DNA of 36,577 bases from Muribaculaceae bacterium (GCA_017962765.1 JAGCUP010000113.1:1-36577); one strand, 5' to 3'. Counted from the stretch's first letter, positions 7,876 through 15,989 are shown. Notes: generated by a model not told the origin, from the sequence alone. Numbers and translations are program-made.

Positions 7876-8691
7876 TTATTTGAAATAGCGCGAAGTAAGG
7901 GTGTGATAGTAGGGCGAAGCCTTGGCCTCGTCAATCCAGTGGCTCAGCGTGTCGGCCAGCGCCTGTTCGTCGTGGCGCAGCGTGAGGGCTTGGAACTGCG
8001 AAAAGCTCACGCGCGTCGAGATGTCGACCTGGGGGTAGGAGGGGGCGAGGCTGCGCGCGATGTGTTCGTTGACGACTGCGAGCCTCACTTCGCCGGCGGC
8101 CACCATCATCATCAGTTGTTAGGGGCCGTAGTCGGGGTCCTCGGCCACATAGATGGTGTCGCCAATCTCTCGCGAGAGTCCCTCGAGGCGTTCCTTCATG
8201 GGCGAGCCTTTGACGATGGTCACCGTGTCGTGGGCCAGGTCGAGCTGCGAATTGACCCTCAGCGTGACGTCGTCGAGCCGTCGTTGCAGCATCACTTGGT
8301 TGTCAAGGTAACGGGCGCTGGTGAAAGCGTAGTGCTGCTTGTTCTCGCCCGTGACGGGGAACTGGGCCACGACAATGTCATAGCCCCCCGTTTCGAGTCC
8401 TTCCAGCCCCACCTCCAGCGTGGTGATGGGATGGAACTTCATGGGGCGGTGGTGTTGCGCGGCGAGGTGTCGCAGCAGGTCGGAGGTGAAGCCGTCCAGC
8501 GTGTCGCCGTAGCTGTAGTAGTTGAGCGGTGTGAACTCGATGGCCACGTCGAGCGTGTCGCCGCCCGAGGCACCGTGGCGTGCCGTGCCGCCGCACCGTG
8601 CCAGTGCGACCATGGCTGCTACCGTCGCTGCCAGTAGCAGGACGAGTATGGTGAGATTGCCCTTCTTGGGAAGTTGTCGGCGTTGCAGCAT
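7876..8691 (-). pseudogene. Substrate-binding protein (SBP_bac_3-like) gene with in-frame stop
   Basis: A frame starting at 8691 encodes a membrane/lipoprotein-type leader (VLLLAATVAAMVALARC) and then a family 3 periplasmic solute-binding fold, as in amino-acid ABC transporters or the N-terminal part of MltF: ...VAIEFTPLNYYSYGDTLDGFTSDLLRHL and GGYDIVVAQFPVTGENKQHYAFT. At residue 191 a TAA (8119-8121) interrupts the sequence after EDPDYGP. The same frame resumes at once as QLMMMVAAGEVRLAVVNEHIA and ends in the expected C-terminal lobe at 7876. No frameshift is needed: one base change from CAA or GAA to TAA explains the break. It is either a recent nonsense pseudogene, a sequencing error, or, much less likely, a readthrough site. 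A restart at ATG 8112 would give only a 78-residue fragment. Confidence 0.75.
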
Positions 8692-8718
8692 AGTGTCAAG
8701 TTCAAGCTAAATGAAACG

Positions 8719-8726
8719 CAAAGATA
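8719..8726 (-). promoter_or_regulatory. -7 box upstream of the substrate-binding gene
   Basis: The minus strand reads TATCTTTG, a perfect TAnnTTTG box, 27 bp before the start at 8691. The matching -33 element is weak. It suggests the substrate-binding gene has its own promoter, separate from the TIR operon upstream. Confidence 0.55.
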
Positions 8727-8794
8727 ACAATTTTTTCGCTATCTTGCCACTTTCGCCCCCAAAAACCACTTCGGGACATGGCTTAGGAGGGTGC

Positions 8795-10234
8795 TTAGGA
8801 GGGGTTGAGCCAGTTTTTGACCTTATTCACGAGACCCTTGTTGAGGTCTTGGAGGGCTTGCTGCGCGGCGAGGTCGCCTTGGTTGGCGGCACGGGCGTAC
8901 CATCGCTCGGCCACGGTTTTGTTCTGTCTCACGCCGTGGCCGTGGCGGTAACAGTCGCCCAGGCATCGTTGTGCCACGGCGAAACCTTGCTGTGCCGCGA
9001 GGCGGAACCACTTGACGGCTTCTGCCTCGTTGCGTGGCACGCCGCGGCCATTCATAAAGCAGAATCCCAGGGCGATTTGTGCGACAGCGAGTCCTTGTCT
9101 GGCAGCCTGTGCATACCATCGTGCGGCCTCGATGTCTAACTGCGGCACCCCCGTTCCCTGTGAGTAGCAATTAGCCAGGTTGTATTGTGCCTCGGCCAGG
9201 CCTTGATTGGCTGCCATGAGATAATAGCGTGCGGCCAGGGTATAATTCTTCGCTACGCCGTGTCCGCCCATGTGACAGTCTCCCAAATGATTTTGCCCTT
9301 TGGCGTAGCCTTGTTCGGCGGCCTGTGCATACCATCGTGCGGCCTCGACCTTGTTGGTAGGTACGCCCTGTCCGTTGAAGTAGCGGTTTCCTAAGTGGTC
9401 TTGTGCAGCGGCGAGTCCTTGTTCGGCGGCAAGGCGGTACCATTTCACAGCCTTAGCATGGTTGCGTCTCACTCCAATTCCATTGAAGTAGCAGTCACCC
9501 AAATAGTTCTGTGCGCCGACATGGCCTTTCTCGGCAGCCTTGCTGAAAAAGGCGAAAGCTTGAGTGAAATCGCGTTGCCGATAACATTCGCGAGCCTTGC
9601 TCACAATCGCGGGCACCGAAATTGGCGAAGCGGGCATAGCATTGCCTTGTGCTGGCTTCTTTTTGCTTTTCGAGGGTATCGTCTTGGCATGTATTGCTTT
9701 GGTGTTGTCTTGTGCGGGCTTCGTCTTTTCTTGTGCCGGTTTCGTCTTATCTTGCGCCGGTTTCGTCTTATCTTGCGCTGGTTTCTGTTCAACTTGTGTT
9801 TCGGCTTTTCCTTCGCCTTTGACGCCCAACAGTTTGAGGATATGTTTGGGCAGGGTGCTCTCGATGGGGTGCTCGGCGAGGGTGAGGTGGTTGATGTCGG
9901 CGAGTTGGAATAGCAGTTCATCAGGCATGGGGGCGTCGTCGATGAGGTAGGGTAGTATGGCGTCCGACGGCTTCTTACGGATGGCGAAGCTAATCTCTTT
10001 GTTAGTATATTTGGAGCTATAGCTGTTCTTGCTCGCCAAGAATAGTATCAGTTTGCACTCGACGATGGCCTTGGCCAGCACATTGGTGAATTTTTGCCCG
10101 CCACTAATTCCTTTCCGGTCGATGAAATAGGAGATGCCGCGTGCGTCGAGCATTCGGCATATCGCGTCGGCCACCGCCGTGTCTTTGCGCGAATAACTGA
10201 TAAAAACGTCTTTATTGTAGTCTTTTGATTCCAT
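8795..10234 (-). CDS. TIR domain protein with Sel1-like repeats
   Basis: The 479-residue protein starts at the ATG at 10234 (MESKDYNKDVFISYS); an upstream ATG at 10267 would overlap the preceding gene. A TIR_2-type domain spans residues about 8-135: DVFISYSRKD, then GISYFIDRKGISGG, then SKYTNKEISFAI. Glu80 is at the position of the catalytic glutamate of NAD-cleaving TIR domains. Residues 150-195 are a Lys/Pro/Ala/Gln linker built on the heptad KPAQDKT. From about 212 to 465 there are about seven Sel1-like repeats with the GDCYFNGIGV and AVKWYRLAAEQG signatures, a scaffold used for protein contacts. It is last in a three-gene operon, 10 bp after the RyR-domain gene. The family suggests NAD hydrolysis or cyclic ADP-ribose-type signal production triggered through Sel1 contacts; the trigger is unknown. 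Confidence 0.88.
   Translation of the reverse strand: MESKDYNKDVFISYSRKDTAVADAICRMLDARGISYFIDRKGISGGQKFTNVLAKAIVECKLILFLASKNSYSSKYTNKEISFAIRKKPSDAILPYLIDDAPMPDELLFQLADINHLTLAEHPIESTLPKHILKLLGVKGEGKAETQVEQKPAQDKTKPAQDKTKPAQEKTKPAQDNTKAIHAKTIPSKSKKKPAQGNAMPASPISVPAIVSKARECYRQRDFTQAFAFFSKAAEKGHVGAQNYLGDCYFNGIGVRRNHAKAVKWYRLAAEQGLAAAQDHLGNRYFNGQGVPTNKVEAARWYAQAAEQGYAKGQNHLGDCHMGGHGVAKNYTLAARYYLMAANQGLAEAQYNLANCYSQGTGVPQLDIEAARWYAQAARQGLAVAQIALGFCFMNGRGVPRNEAEAVKWFRLAAQQGFAVAQRCLGDCYRHGHGVRQNKTVAERWYARAANQGDLAAQQALQDLNKGLVNKVKNWLNPS
9704..9787. repeat. 21-bp tandem repeat in TIR-Sel1 linker
   Basis: About four copies of a 21-bp unit encode KPAQDKT, KPAQDKT, KPAQEKT and KPAQDNT. The repeat is in frame, so slippage would lengthen or shorten the linker between the TIR and Sel1 regions by seven residues at a time. 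Confidence 0.75.
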
Positions 10235-10244
10235 GTCTACGTAG

Positions 10245-10535
10245 TTATTTCGTGATGGTGAAGCCAAGTTTAAGGATGAGTTTTAGCGTTTCAACACTTG
10301 TGTTGCGGTCGAAGATTTTTTCGGCCTCGGGGAGCTCGTCGTAGGGGACAAGGTCGGGGTGCCGCCGATTGTTGTCGTCGCGTTGTTGCCCGTGGCGCCA
10401 TCCCTGCTCGAGGCGTGTGCGTGCCCACACTTCGTGCACGTTACGCGCCATGTCCTCGACGAGCGGCAGCAGTTCGTCGGGAAGCTTAACATCGCTGGTG
10501 TCGACGGGCGTGGGAATATATTCTTTTTTTCTCAT
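10245..10535 (-). CDS. Small stand-alone RyR-domain protein
   Basis: The 96-residue protein is almost entirely one RyR-type domain (about residues 28-95): VHEVWARTRLEQGW, then DLVPYDELPEAEKIFDRNT and TLKLILKLGF, matching the RyR repeat pattern of a helical W-x-R-x-x-x-x-G-W motif followed by LVPYxxLxxxEKxxDRxT. Bacterial RyR domains have been proposed, from genome-context work by the Aravind group, to sense nucleotides derived from NAD. The gene lies between the Rossmann/RyR membrane protein (37 bp upstream) and the TIR-Sel1 gene (10 bp downstream), so co-transcription is very likely. The inferred role is an adaptor or sensor for a TIR product. Direct ligand evidence is lacking. Confidence 0.82.
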   Translation of the reverse strand: MRKKEYIPTPVDTSDVKLPDELLPLVEDMARNVHEVWARTRLEQGWRHGQQRDDNNRRHPDLVPYDELPEAEKIFDRNTSVETLKLILKLGFTITK

Positions 10536-10572
10536 AAGTTGGCGAGTAAACGAGTGGTTTGTCTTTAGTTAA

Positions 10573-12942
10573 TTAGGAATTAGAAACTATGCCCAAAGTG
10601 ATGTCGACCACGTTATAGTCATAGCTTTGAATATCGGGCGCGAGCTCTTCCCAATCGACGAGGCAGTCGTGCTCGAGGCGGGCTTCGTCGGTGCTCGCCG
10701 CCCATGTGTAACCCAATAGCTCGTGCGAGGCGTTCCAGCGCAGGTGTTCGGTTTGTGCCAGCACGTCGAGCACGCGCGTAATGGCGGTGTCGGGCGTAGT
10801 GCCGTCGGCGTTGTGGTAAGCGATTTCGCTCTCATGCCTCACCAACCCCAGCTGTGGCAGGTTGGCAAACTTTTCATTGCCGAGAGCCTTCTGAGCGAGG
10901 AGCACTTTGGTGCGGGTGTGAAGGCTATTGGCCCTGTTCTGACGCTGGGTGCGCCGCAGTCGCGCCACGGCGGTATAAGTGGGCGCAAATCCTTGCCACG
11001 GGGGGGAGAGCTGCATAAGGTCGTTGAATTCATCGTCCCAGGTCTCCACCTTGTCGGGTGTTTTGCCGTCACGCACTTTCATTGCGTTGAGCGAGGCGTC
11101 GTGACGGGCCTTGAATTGCGCTGCGAGGCGCGTGAGCTTGTCTCCCACGACAATGTCGTAAGTGAAAATGTCCTCGTCGAGCCCGAAAACCACGATGGGG
11201 CTGTCGATTTCGTCATCGACCTTGATGGTGTTCTGGTGGCGCATTCTCTCGCTGGCGATGCCGTGCCGTTCGGCGGCCCACTGGCGGTTGTAATGGGCAG
11301 CGACGCGGCGGGTATGGCACTCGTCGTCGTGGCTCGCGCGCACTAGGATGGTGAAACGGTCCAGATTGTTGCGGTAGCGCACCGCCATCCTGAAGATGGT
11401 GACGGCCAATGAGATGTTGGTTTTGTCATCTTCGGTGGCCAGTACTACATAGTTGAGGGTGGGGAGCTGCGAGCGCAGCCGTTCAAAGAAAGCATCGCTG
11501 TGGCAGTCGTCCTGACGCAGGGTGACGAGCGGCGCGTCGCCATCCTCTGTGTCGCCTGCCAGGGCGGCGTGCATCGCGGGGGCATGTGCCATAAAAGCGC
11601 CCGCCTTGTTCCCCATGTCGATGTCGACCACGTCGCAATGGAATGCCGAGCGCGTCACATGATCGGAGCCACCGCCACTGGCAACAAACGCGCCGTACTC
11701 GTAGAGGAAGCGCACCACTTCCTTGCCATACTCGCCCATGCCCACCACCAGCGAATGGAAGGGTGAGGAAACTGTGGCGTCGGTCTCGACCACGACATGG
11801 TTCACGGGCAGTAGCGCGTCCTGTTGCTTGAGCCATTCGCCGACAAGGCGCGACGAGTCGATGAGCCTCACTTCAATGTGCTCACCGGGCCGCTCGTCTT
11901 CCACTACGCGGTTGAGGCTATTGTATCGAGCGTGGCAGTAGAGTTTGGTGGCTCGGCCCGTGGCGGCGAAAGCTTGCAGGGTGGTGTCGTTCCTAAGGGC
12001 CGAAACGGCATGCAGGTTATATTGCTCGTCGTTGGTGAGAACAAAGAAGTGAAGGTTGCGCGACGTTTTCTTGAGCAGTAGTCGGCTGATGGCCGCGAGC
12101 CGCAAGCGTCCCTTGAGCAGGTCGTTGTCGCCGCTTGAAAGGCTTCCGTCGTCAATCATTGGTAGGCTGGCGAAACAGTTTGCCGTTAGGCATTTGAGTT
12201 CCACAAGGCGCTCAAAGTCCTTGCTTTTGAACGAGAGGAATTTGAGCCACCGCTCCACACCGTTATGCTCTTTGCTGTCATCAATGTCGGCATTGGTCCT
12301 GACCACGACGATTCTATAGTTTTTGTCACCGATGGCATTATGGTGTGCATTGATGTCGGAGGCAAGCCGGTAAGCGGCATTGCTCAGTCCCCAAAATACG
12401 TAGGTCGTAGCGCGGCTGTGCGAAAAACGTGAGGCTTTCAAGAGCCGCAACCCGGCCACGATGCTGTAGCCGAAATACTTGATGACGAAGGCCAAGCTCA
12501 CCAGCGCCGCCAAGAAATGGGCCAGAGCGAAAAACATCATGAACAGCCAGCTGTCGTGAAAACGCTCGTGGATGGCACTCACGTCGCTCTGAAAGAGGAA
12601 CATGAGCGAGGCATGCAGCATAGCCATTGGGGCGTTGCCGTAGAGCGAAGCCCTGTCGCCGGTGTACATGCCCGTGTCGTAAACCATGAAGCCCAGTAGC
12701 CACACGAAGCAGAACGTCCCGAAGAGGTATTTGCTGGCTTTCCTGTCGTGGCTGCGCGCCCATTTTTCCATGCCCCATCTGTTCAGGCCCCACAGGATTC
12801 CAATGCAAATTAGTATCACCAGCATGGCCAGGGCGAAGCTGTATAATCCCATCCACTCAAGGGAATCGGGCAAAATAGCTTTGGAAGCGAATTCCTTGAG
12901 GTAATAGTGGTAATCGAAAAATGCAATGATAATTAATTTCAT
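10573..12942 (-). CDS. Membrane protein with two Rossmann (TrkA-N-like) regions and C-terminal RyR-like domain
   Basis: The proposed 789-residue protein starts at the ATG at 12942 (MKLIIIAFFDYHYY); the longer frame to 13083 adds an unrelated 47-residue leader. Hydrophobic segments lie at about 33-52, 73-90 and 132-158, with a possible short fourth near 105-118, an arrangement that could form a small channel-like module. A first Rossmann-like region begins at about 181 (YVFWGLSNAAYRLASDI). A second starts at about 397 with VVGMGEYGKEVV (a GxGxxG nucleotide-binding loop) and continues with NYVVLATEDDKTN, as in RCK/TrkA-N domains of potassium channels. The last 65 or so residues (EHLRWNASHELLGY to the end) look like a RyR domain. 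It is first of three operon genes with RyR and TIR-Sel1 partners. A nucleotide-gated membrane effector is a reasonable inference; ion conduction is not shown by sequence. Confidence 0.78.
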   Translation of the reverse strand: MKLIIIAFFDYHYYLKEFASKAILPDSLEWMGLYSFALAMLVILICIGILWGLNRWGMEKWARSHDRKASKYLFGTFCFVWLLGFMVYDTGMYTGDRASLYGNAPMAMLHASLMFLFQSDVSAIHERFHDSWLFMMFFALAHFLAALVSLAFVIKYFGYSIVAGLRLLKASRFSHSRATTYVFWGLSNAAYRLASDINAHHNAIGDKNYRIVVVRTNADIDDSKEHNGVERWLKFLSFKSKDFERLVELKCLTANCFASLPMIDDGSLSSGDNDLLKGRLRLAAISRLLLKKTSRNLHFFVLTNDEQYNLHAVSALRNDTTLQAFAATGRATKLYCHARYNSLNRVVEDERPGEHIEVRLIDSSRLVGEWLKQQDALLPVNHVVVETDATVSSPFHSLVVGMGEYGKEVVRFLYEYGAFVASGGGSDHVTRSAFHCDVVDIDMGNKAGAFMAHAPAMHAALAGDTEDGDAPLVTLRQDDCHSDAFFERLRSQLPTLNYVVLATEDDKTNISLAVTIFRMAVRYRNNLDRFTILVRASHDDECHTRRVAAHYNRQWAAERHGIASERMRHQNTIKVDDEIDSPIVVFGLDEDIFTYDIVVGDKLTRLAAQFKARHDASLNAMKVRDGKTPDKVETWDDEFNDLMQLSPPWQGFAPTYTAVARLRRTQRQNRANSLHTRTKVLLAQKALGNEKFANLPQLGLVRHESEIAYHNADGTTPDTAITRVLDVLAQTEHLRWNASHELLGYTWAASTDEARLEHDCLVDWEELAPDIQSYDYNVVDITLGIVSNS

Positions 12943-13028
12943 AAGGTTGTTGTTAATGGCAAGTCTCCGTAATGCGCCACCGTCGCACGAAACCAGCGGA
13001 GGCTTGATGGGGAACTTACTCCAAACTG

Positions 13029-13036
13029 CAAAATTA
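13029..13036 (-). promoter_or_regulatory. -7 box of the RyR/TIR operon
   Basis: The minus strand reads TAATTTTG, a perfect TAnnTTTG box, about 87 bp before the proposed start at 12942. It lies upstream of that start but inside the longer alternative frame (to 13083), which supports the shorter start. No clear -33 element is visible. Confidence 0.5.
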
Positions 13037-13142
13037 CGAAAAAAACAGGAAACATTGGCATTTCGTGGTGCGCTTTTTGCCACTTTTTCCTGGGTGCGCG
13101 ATTTTGGGGCTTTGCGATGACTGGTATGTGGTGAAAAATCAC

Positions 13143-13150
13143 TAACTTTG
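13143..13150 (+). promoter_or_regulatory. -7 box of the flavodiiron gene
   Basis: TAACTTTG matches TAnnTTTG and lies 63 bp before the start codon at 13214. It faces away from the RyR/TIR operon promoter, so 12943-13213 is a divergent promoter region. Confidence 0.55.
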
Positions 13151-13213
13151 CGGGGCCGCTATAGCAGGCGGTGAAGCATAACCCTAAAACAATATTCTAA
13201 CGAAACTACAACT

Positions 13214-14401
13214 ATGGCAAAGAAACTGACCGAACATGTGACCTGGGTGGGAAAAGTGGATTGGGAACTCAAGCATTTCCACGGCGAGGAACTGTCGACC
13301 CATCGCGGCACCAGCTATAACGCTTATCTTGTAAAGGACGAGAAAACGGCGCTCATCGACACCGTGTGGGGACCTTACGACCGCGAGTTCGTGGCTCGCC
13401 TCAAGGAGGTCGTTGACCTGCACGACATCGACTATATTGTCATGAATCACAACGAGGTGGACCACAGCGGGGCGCTCGTGGAACTGCTGCGAGAAATCCC
13501 TGGCACGCCCATCTATTGTACGGCGAAGGGCGAGGCTATCCTGCGCGGCCACTACCACGAGGACTGGAATTTTGTGAAAGTCAAGAGCGGCGACACCCTG
13601 TCGCTGGGAGCGCTCACCCTCACCTTCATCGAGGCGCCCATGCTCCACTGGCCCGACACCATGTTCACCCATCTGAGTGGCGACAACATCTTGTTCAGCA
13701 ATGACGGCTTCGGGCAGCATTTCGCCGCCGAATCGCTTTATGCCGACACCGTGCCCACCGAGGCGCTTCTCTACGAGGCCGAGAAATATTATGCCAACAT
13801 CATCGCTCCCTTCAGCCCCATGGCGGCACGTAAACTTAAAGAGCTGGCCGATAGTCCTTTGGCTATTGATATGATTTGCCCCAGCCACGGCCTGATTTGG
13901 CGCAAGGACCTTAATATCATTCTCGAGAAATATGCCCAATGGAGTAATGCCTACCAGGAGAATCAGGTGACCATCATTTACGACACTATGTGGCAGAGCA
14001 CCCGCCTTATGGCCGAGGCTATTGCGCAGGGACTCACCGAGGCTGCTCCCGATGTCACTGTCAAGCTAATGAACGCGGCACTCGACGACAAGAACGACGT
14101 GCTCACCGAGATGTTTCACTCGCGTGCCTTCCTCATTGGGTCGCCCACCATCAATAATGGCTATTCGCATGCCATCGCTGGCCTTCTTGAGATGGCTAAG
14201 GGATTGAAACTCAAGAATAAGAAGGCGGCAGCCTTCGGATCCTATGGATGGAGCGGGGAGGCCGTCAAACAACTCACGGAGCGACTCGCAGCTTGCGGCT
14301 ACGAACTCCTCGACGACGGAATTCGCACCCCCTGGGTGCCCGACAACGATGCCCTGGTCGCCTGTCGTGCCTACGGTGCCGCCCTCGCCGACAAGCTGTG
14401 A
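13214..14401 (+). CDS. FprA family A-type flavodiiron protein
   Basis: Flavodiiron proteins reduce O2 to water and/or NO to N2O in the cytoplasm of anaerobes, protecting them from oxidative or nitrosative stress. The 395-residue length is that of the two-domain (class A) form. The N-terminal metallo-beta-lactamase-like domain carries the diiron ligands: H79, E81, D83 and H84 in NHNEVDHSG, H145 in MLHWPDT, D164 in FSNDGFG and H225 in PSHGLIW. The C-terminal flavodoxin domain starts at about 253 (VTIIYDTMWQST, the FMN phosphate loop) and includes GSPTINNGY and FGSYGWSGEA. All ligands are present, so the enzyme should be functional. It is monocistronic. The electron donor (rubredoxin or other) is not in the window. 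Confidence 0.95.
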   Translation: MAKKLTEHVTWVGKVDWELKHFHGEELSTHRGTSYNAYLVKDEKTALIDTVWGPYDREFVARLKEVVDLHDIDYIVMNHNEVDHSGALVELLREIPGTPIYCTAKGEAILRGHYHEDWNFVKVKSGDTLSLGALTLTFIEAPMLHWPDTMFTHLSGDNILFSNDGFGQHFAAESLYADTVPTEALLYEAEKYYANIIAPFSPMAARKLKELADSPLAIDMICPSHGLIWRKDLNIILEKYAQWSNAYQENQVTIIYDTMWQSTRLMAEAIAQGLTEAAPDVTVKLMNAALDDKNDVLTEMFHSRAFLIGSPTINNGYSHAIAGLLEMAKGLKLKNKKAAAFGSYGWSGEAVKQLTERLAACGYELLDDGIRTPWVPDNDALVACRAYGAALADKL

Positions 14402-14409
14402 GCTTTAAC

Positions 14410-14589
14410 CCGAATCGGTCATTAGGCCGACGATAGGTTGATTTTTAGGTCTATTAATGCCATAACAGCTTCTTATTGGCATCTTGTTGCCATTGCCATT
14501 TCGCCATAGCCCGCTATGGCTTCAATGCCAATGTTACAATCTGCTCAATAATAATTCTGTTCTGACATAAATCCTAATGACCGATTCGG
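14410..14589. mobile_element. MITE-like 180-bp element with 17-bp terminal inverted repeats
   Basis: The sequence at 14410-14426 (CCGAATCGGTCATTAGG) is repeated perfectly and inverted at 14573-14589. Between them there is no coding sequence but further dyad symmetry: a hairpin at about 14491-14533 centred on CCATAGCCCGCTATGG, and a smaller one around ATGCCATAA/TTATTGGCAT (14456-14482). Size, terminal inverted repeats and internal palindromes fit a miniature inverted-repeat element or a Bacteroidetes intergenic palindromic repeat. No flanking target duplication is obvious. It may also act as a terminator between convergent genes. Confidence 0.5.
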
Positions 14590-14604
14590 ATTTGAGATGC
14601 TTAT

Positions 14605-15264
14605 TTACTGATAATAGGTGATTTCGCGTATGGTAGTGCCGCGACGTGTACCCTCGTCGCTGCGGTGCTCGGCTTGGCGACGTGTCCAGTTGCCGTGACT
14701 GTCGCGTGCCGTGTAGGTGACCGTGGTGGTGATTTCGTCGGCCATGCACGCCTGGTCGTCGACCTCCTTAACCAGGTCGCCACGTGCGTCGTAGGTGAAG
14801 CGTATCAAGGCCTCCTCGACGAGATAATATTTATAGCCGATAAAGCGGATGCGGTCGCCGGGCTTGTCATATTCCAGCACCATGCGTCCACGTTGCTCGT
14901 CGGTGCCGAAGCCCACAATGGTGCCCCATTGCGAGCGGTGTATCTGGTTATAGTCGGTGCTCCACTCCTTTGGGTTGTCGCATTTATATTTCTCGAAGCG
15001 TCCCTCGCACGAGAACGAATAGACGCCCTCGTCGAAACATGTATATTTCTCGCCCGTGACGCGCAAGGTCTTCACTGGCCCGCGCAAGTCAAAGAGCAAT
15101 AGGTCGTTTGACACATAGTCGGCACGGGGCATAGCTTGTGTCACCTCGGTAGTCGTTTCGGCCACGGTGCTCGCAGGCACCTGCTGTCGCCCGGCGCCCT
15201 CTTTCCCCTGTCCACAACTAGTAAGGAGTAGGGTCGTGAGGGCTAAATAAATCATCTTTTTCAT
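14605..15264 (-). CDS. Hypothetical lipoprotein
   Basis: I do not recognise a named family. The 219-residue product starts at the ATG at 15264 (MKKMIYLALTTLLLTSCGQG), giving a clear lipoprotein signal with the lipobox Cys at about residue 17; the longer frame starts far upstream without a sensible leader. The mature part contains repeated short beta-type segments (LFDLRGPVKTLRVTGEKYT, FTYDARGDLVKEVDDQ, TYTARDSHGNWTRRQ) reminiscent of YD/RHS-like or WG-type beta repeats seen in many Bacteroidetes surface lipoproteins. It is probably anchored in the cell envelope. Its own promoter lies upstream, and it is divergent from the nitroreductase gene. Confidence 0.75.
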   Translation of the reverse strand: MKKMIYLALTTLLLTSCGQGKEGAGRQQVPASTVAETTTEVTQAMPRADYVSNDLLLFDLRGPVKTLRVTGEKYTCFDEGVYSFSCEGRFEKYKCDNPKEWSTDYNQIHRSQWGTIVGFGTDEQRGRMVLEYDKPGDRIRFIGYKYYLVEEALIRFTYDARGDLVKEVDDQACMADEITTTVTYTARDSHGNWTRRQAEHRSDEGTRRGTTIREITYYQ

Positions 15265-15286
15265 GTGGTTTTGTTTTAAGACTTGA

Positions 15287-15294
15287 CAAAGATA
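15287..15294 (-). promoter_or_regulatory. -7 box of the lipoprotein gene
   Basis: The minus strand reads TATCTTTG, a perfect TAnnTTTG match, 22 bp before the start at 15264. This also supports the chosen start codon. Confidence 0.65.
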
Positions 15295-15338
15295 CGCAAA
15301 AAAATCCCACAATCACCCACCTTTTTAAGAATTTTTCT

Positions 15339-15346
15339 TACCTTTG
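15339..15346 (+). promoter_or_regulatory. -7 box of the nitroreductase gene
   Basis: TACCTTTG matches TAnnTTTG and ends 24 bp before the ATG at 15371. It lies divergent from the box at 15287-15294. Confidence 0.65.
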
Positions 15347-15370
15347 CAGGATAAACACATTATTAAAAAA

Positions 15371-15967
15371 ATGAAACTGAAAATTATGTTCGCAACAATC
15401 GCGATGGCCGCCGCGCTCGCCTCACAGGGCGAGGTGCTTCCGGCACCGCAGACAACGGGCGGCAAGCCCATGATGCAAATGATGTCCGAGCGCAAGTCAC
15501 AGCGCGACATCGACCCGTCACAACCCGTCACGAAACAAGACTTGAGTAACATCCTGTGGGCCGCATGGGGCATCACCCACGAGGGTAAGCACACCGTGGC
15601 CACCGCCATGAACCGCCAGGAGCTCGTGCTTTACGTCATCACGGCCACCGAGGTGAGCCGTTACAACCCCGAAGCCCACACCCTCACTGTGGTCAACAAG
15701 GGCGACTTCCGCGCTGCTGCCGGTATGCAGGACTTCGCCCAGACGGCACCGTTGAACATTGTGCTGGCTGTTGACACCTCCAAGCAAGACCGCCTCGATT
15801 TTCAGGCTTACACTGCCGGTGCCGCCTCGCAGAACATCTACCTCTATTGCGCGCAGGCGGGCCTTAAGAGTGTGTTGCGCGCCTCGTTCGACTATGAGGC
15901 CCTTTCGGGAGCCCTCAAGCTGCCTCATGGCGAGCGCATACTCTTTGTCCAATCGATAGGGCACTAA
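15371..15967 (+). CDS. SagB/ThcOx-type nitroreductase family protein
   Basis: The family consists of FMN-dependent oxidoreductases related to nitroreductases. The 198-residue protein starts at the ATG at 15371; the TTG upstream is unlikely because it lies within the promoter. Residues 1-19 (MKLKIMFATIAMAAALASQG) look like a signal peptide, so the protein is probably periplasmic or envelope-associated. Family features include ERKSQRDIDPSQPVTKQDLSNILWAAWGI (the S-x-R phosphate contact and first helices), TAMNRQELVLYVI, and the C-terminal AGAASQNIYLYCAQAGL segment, where FMN-binding helices sit. It is followed 22 bp later by the DUF5715 lipoprotein gene. The substrate is unknown; a role in peptide heterocycle formation, as in true SagB, is not suggested by the context. 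Confidence 0.85.
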   Translation: MKLKIMFATIAMAAALASQGEVLPAPQTTGGKPMMQMMSERKSQRDIDPSQPVTKQDLSNILWAAWGITHEGKHTVATAMNRQELVLYVITATEVSRYNPEAHTLTVVNKGDFRAAAGMQDFAQTAPLNIVLAVDTSKQDRLDFQAYTAGAASQNIYLYCAQAGLKSVLRASFDYEALSGALKLPHGERILFVQSIGH

Positions 15968-15989
15968 CCGCATTGAGGGGAAAAGCGAT

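Noticed and set aside
8795-12942. Calling the TIR/RyR operon a Thoeris system
   Set aside because: Neither SIR2-SLOG ThsA nor a macro-type ThsA is present in the operon; only the general TIR-signal logic is shared.
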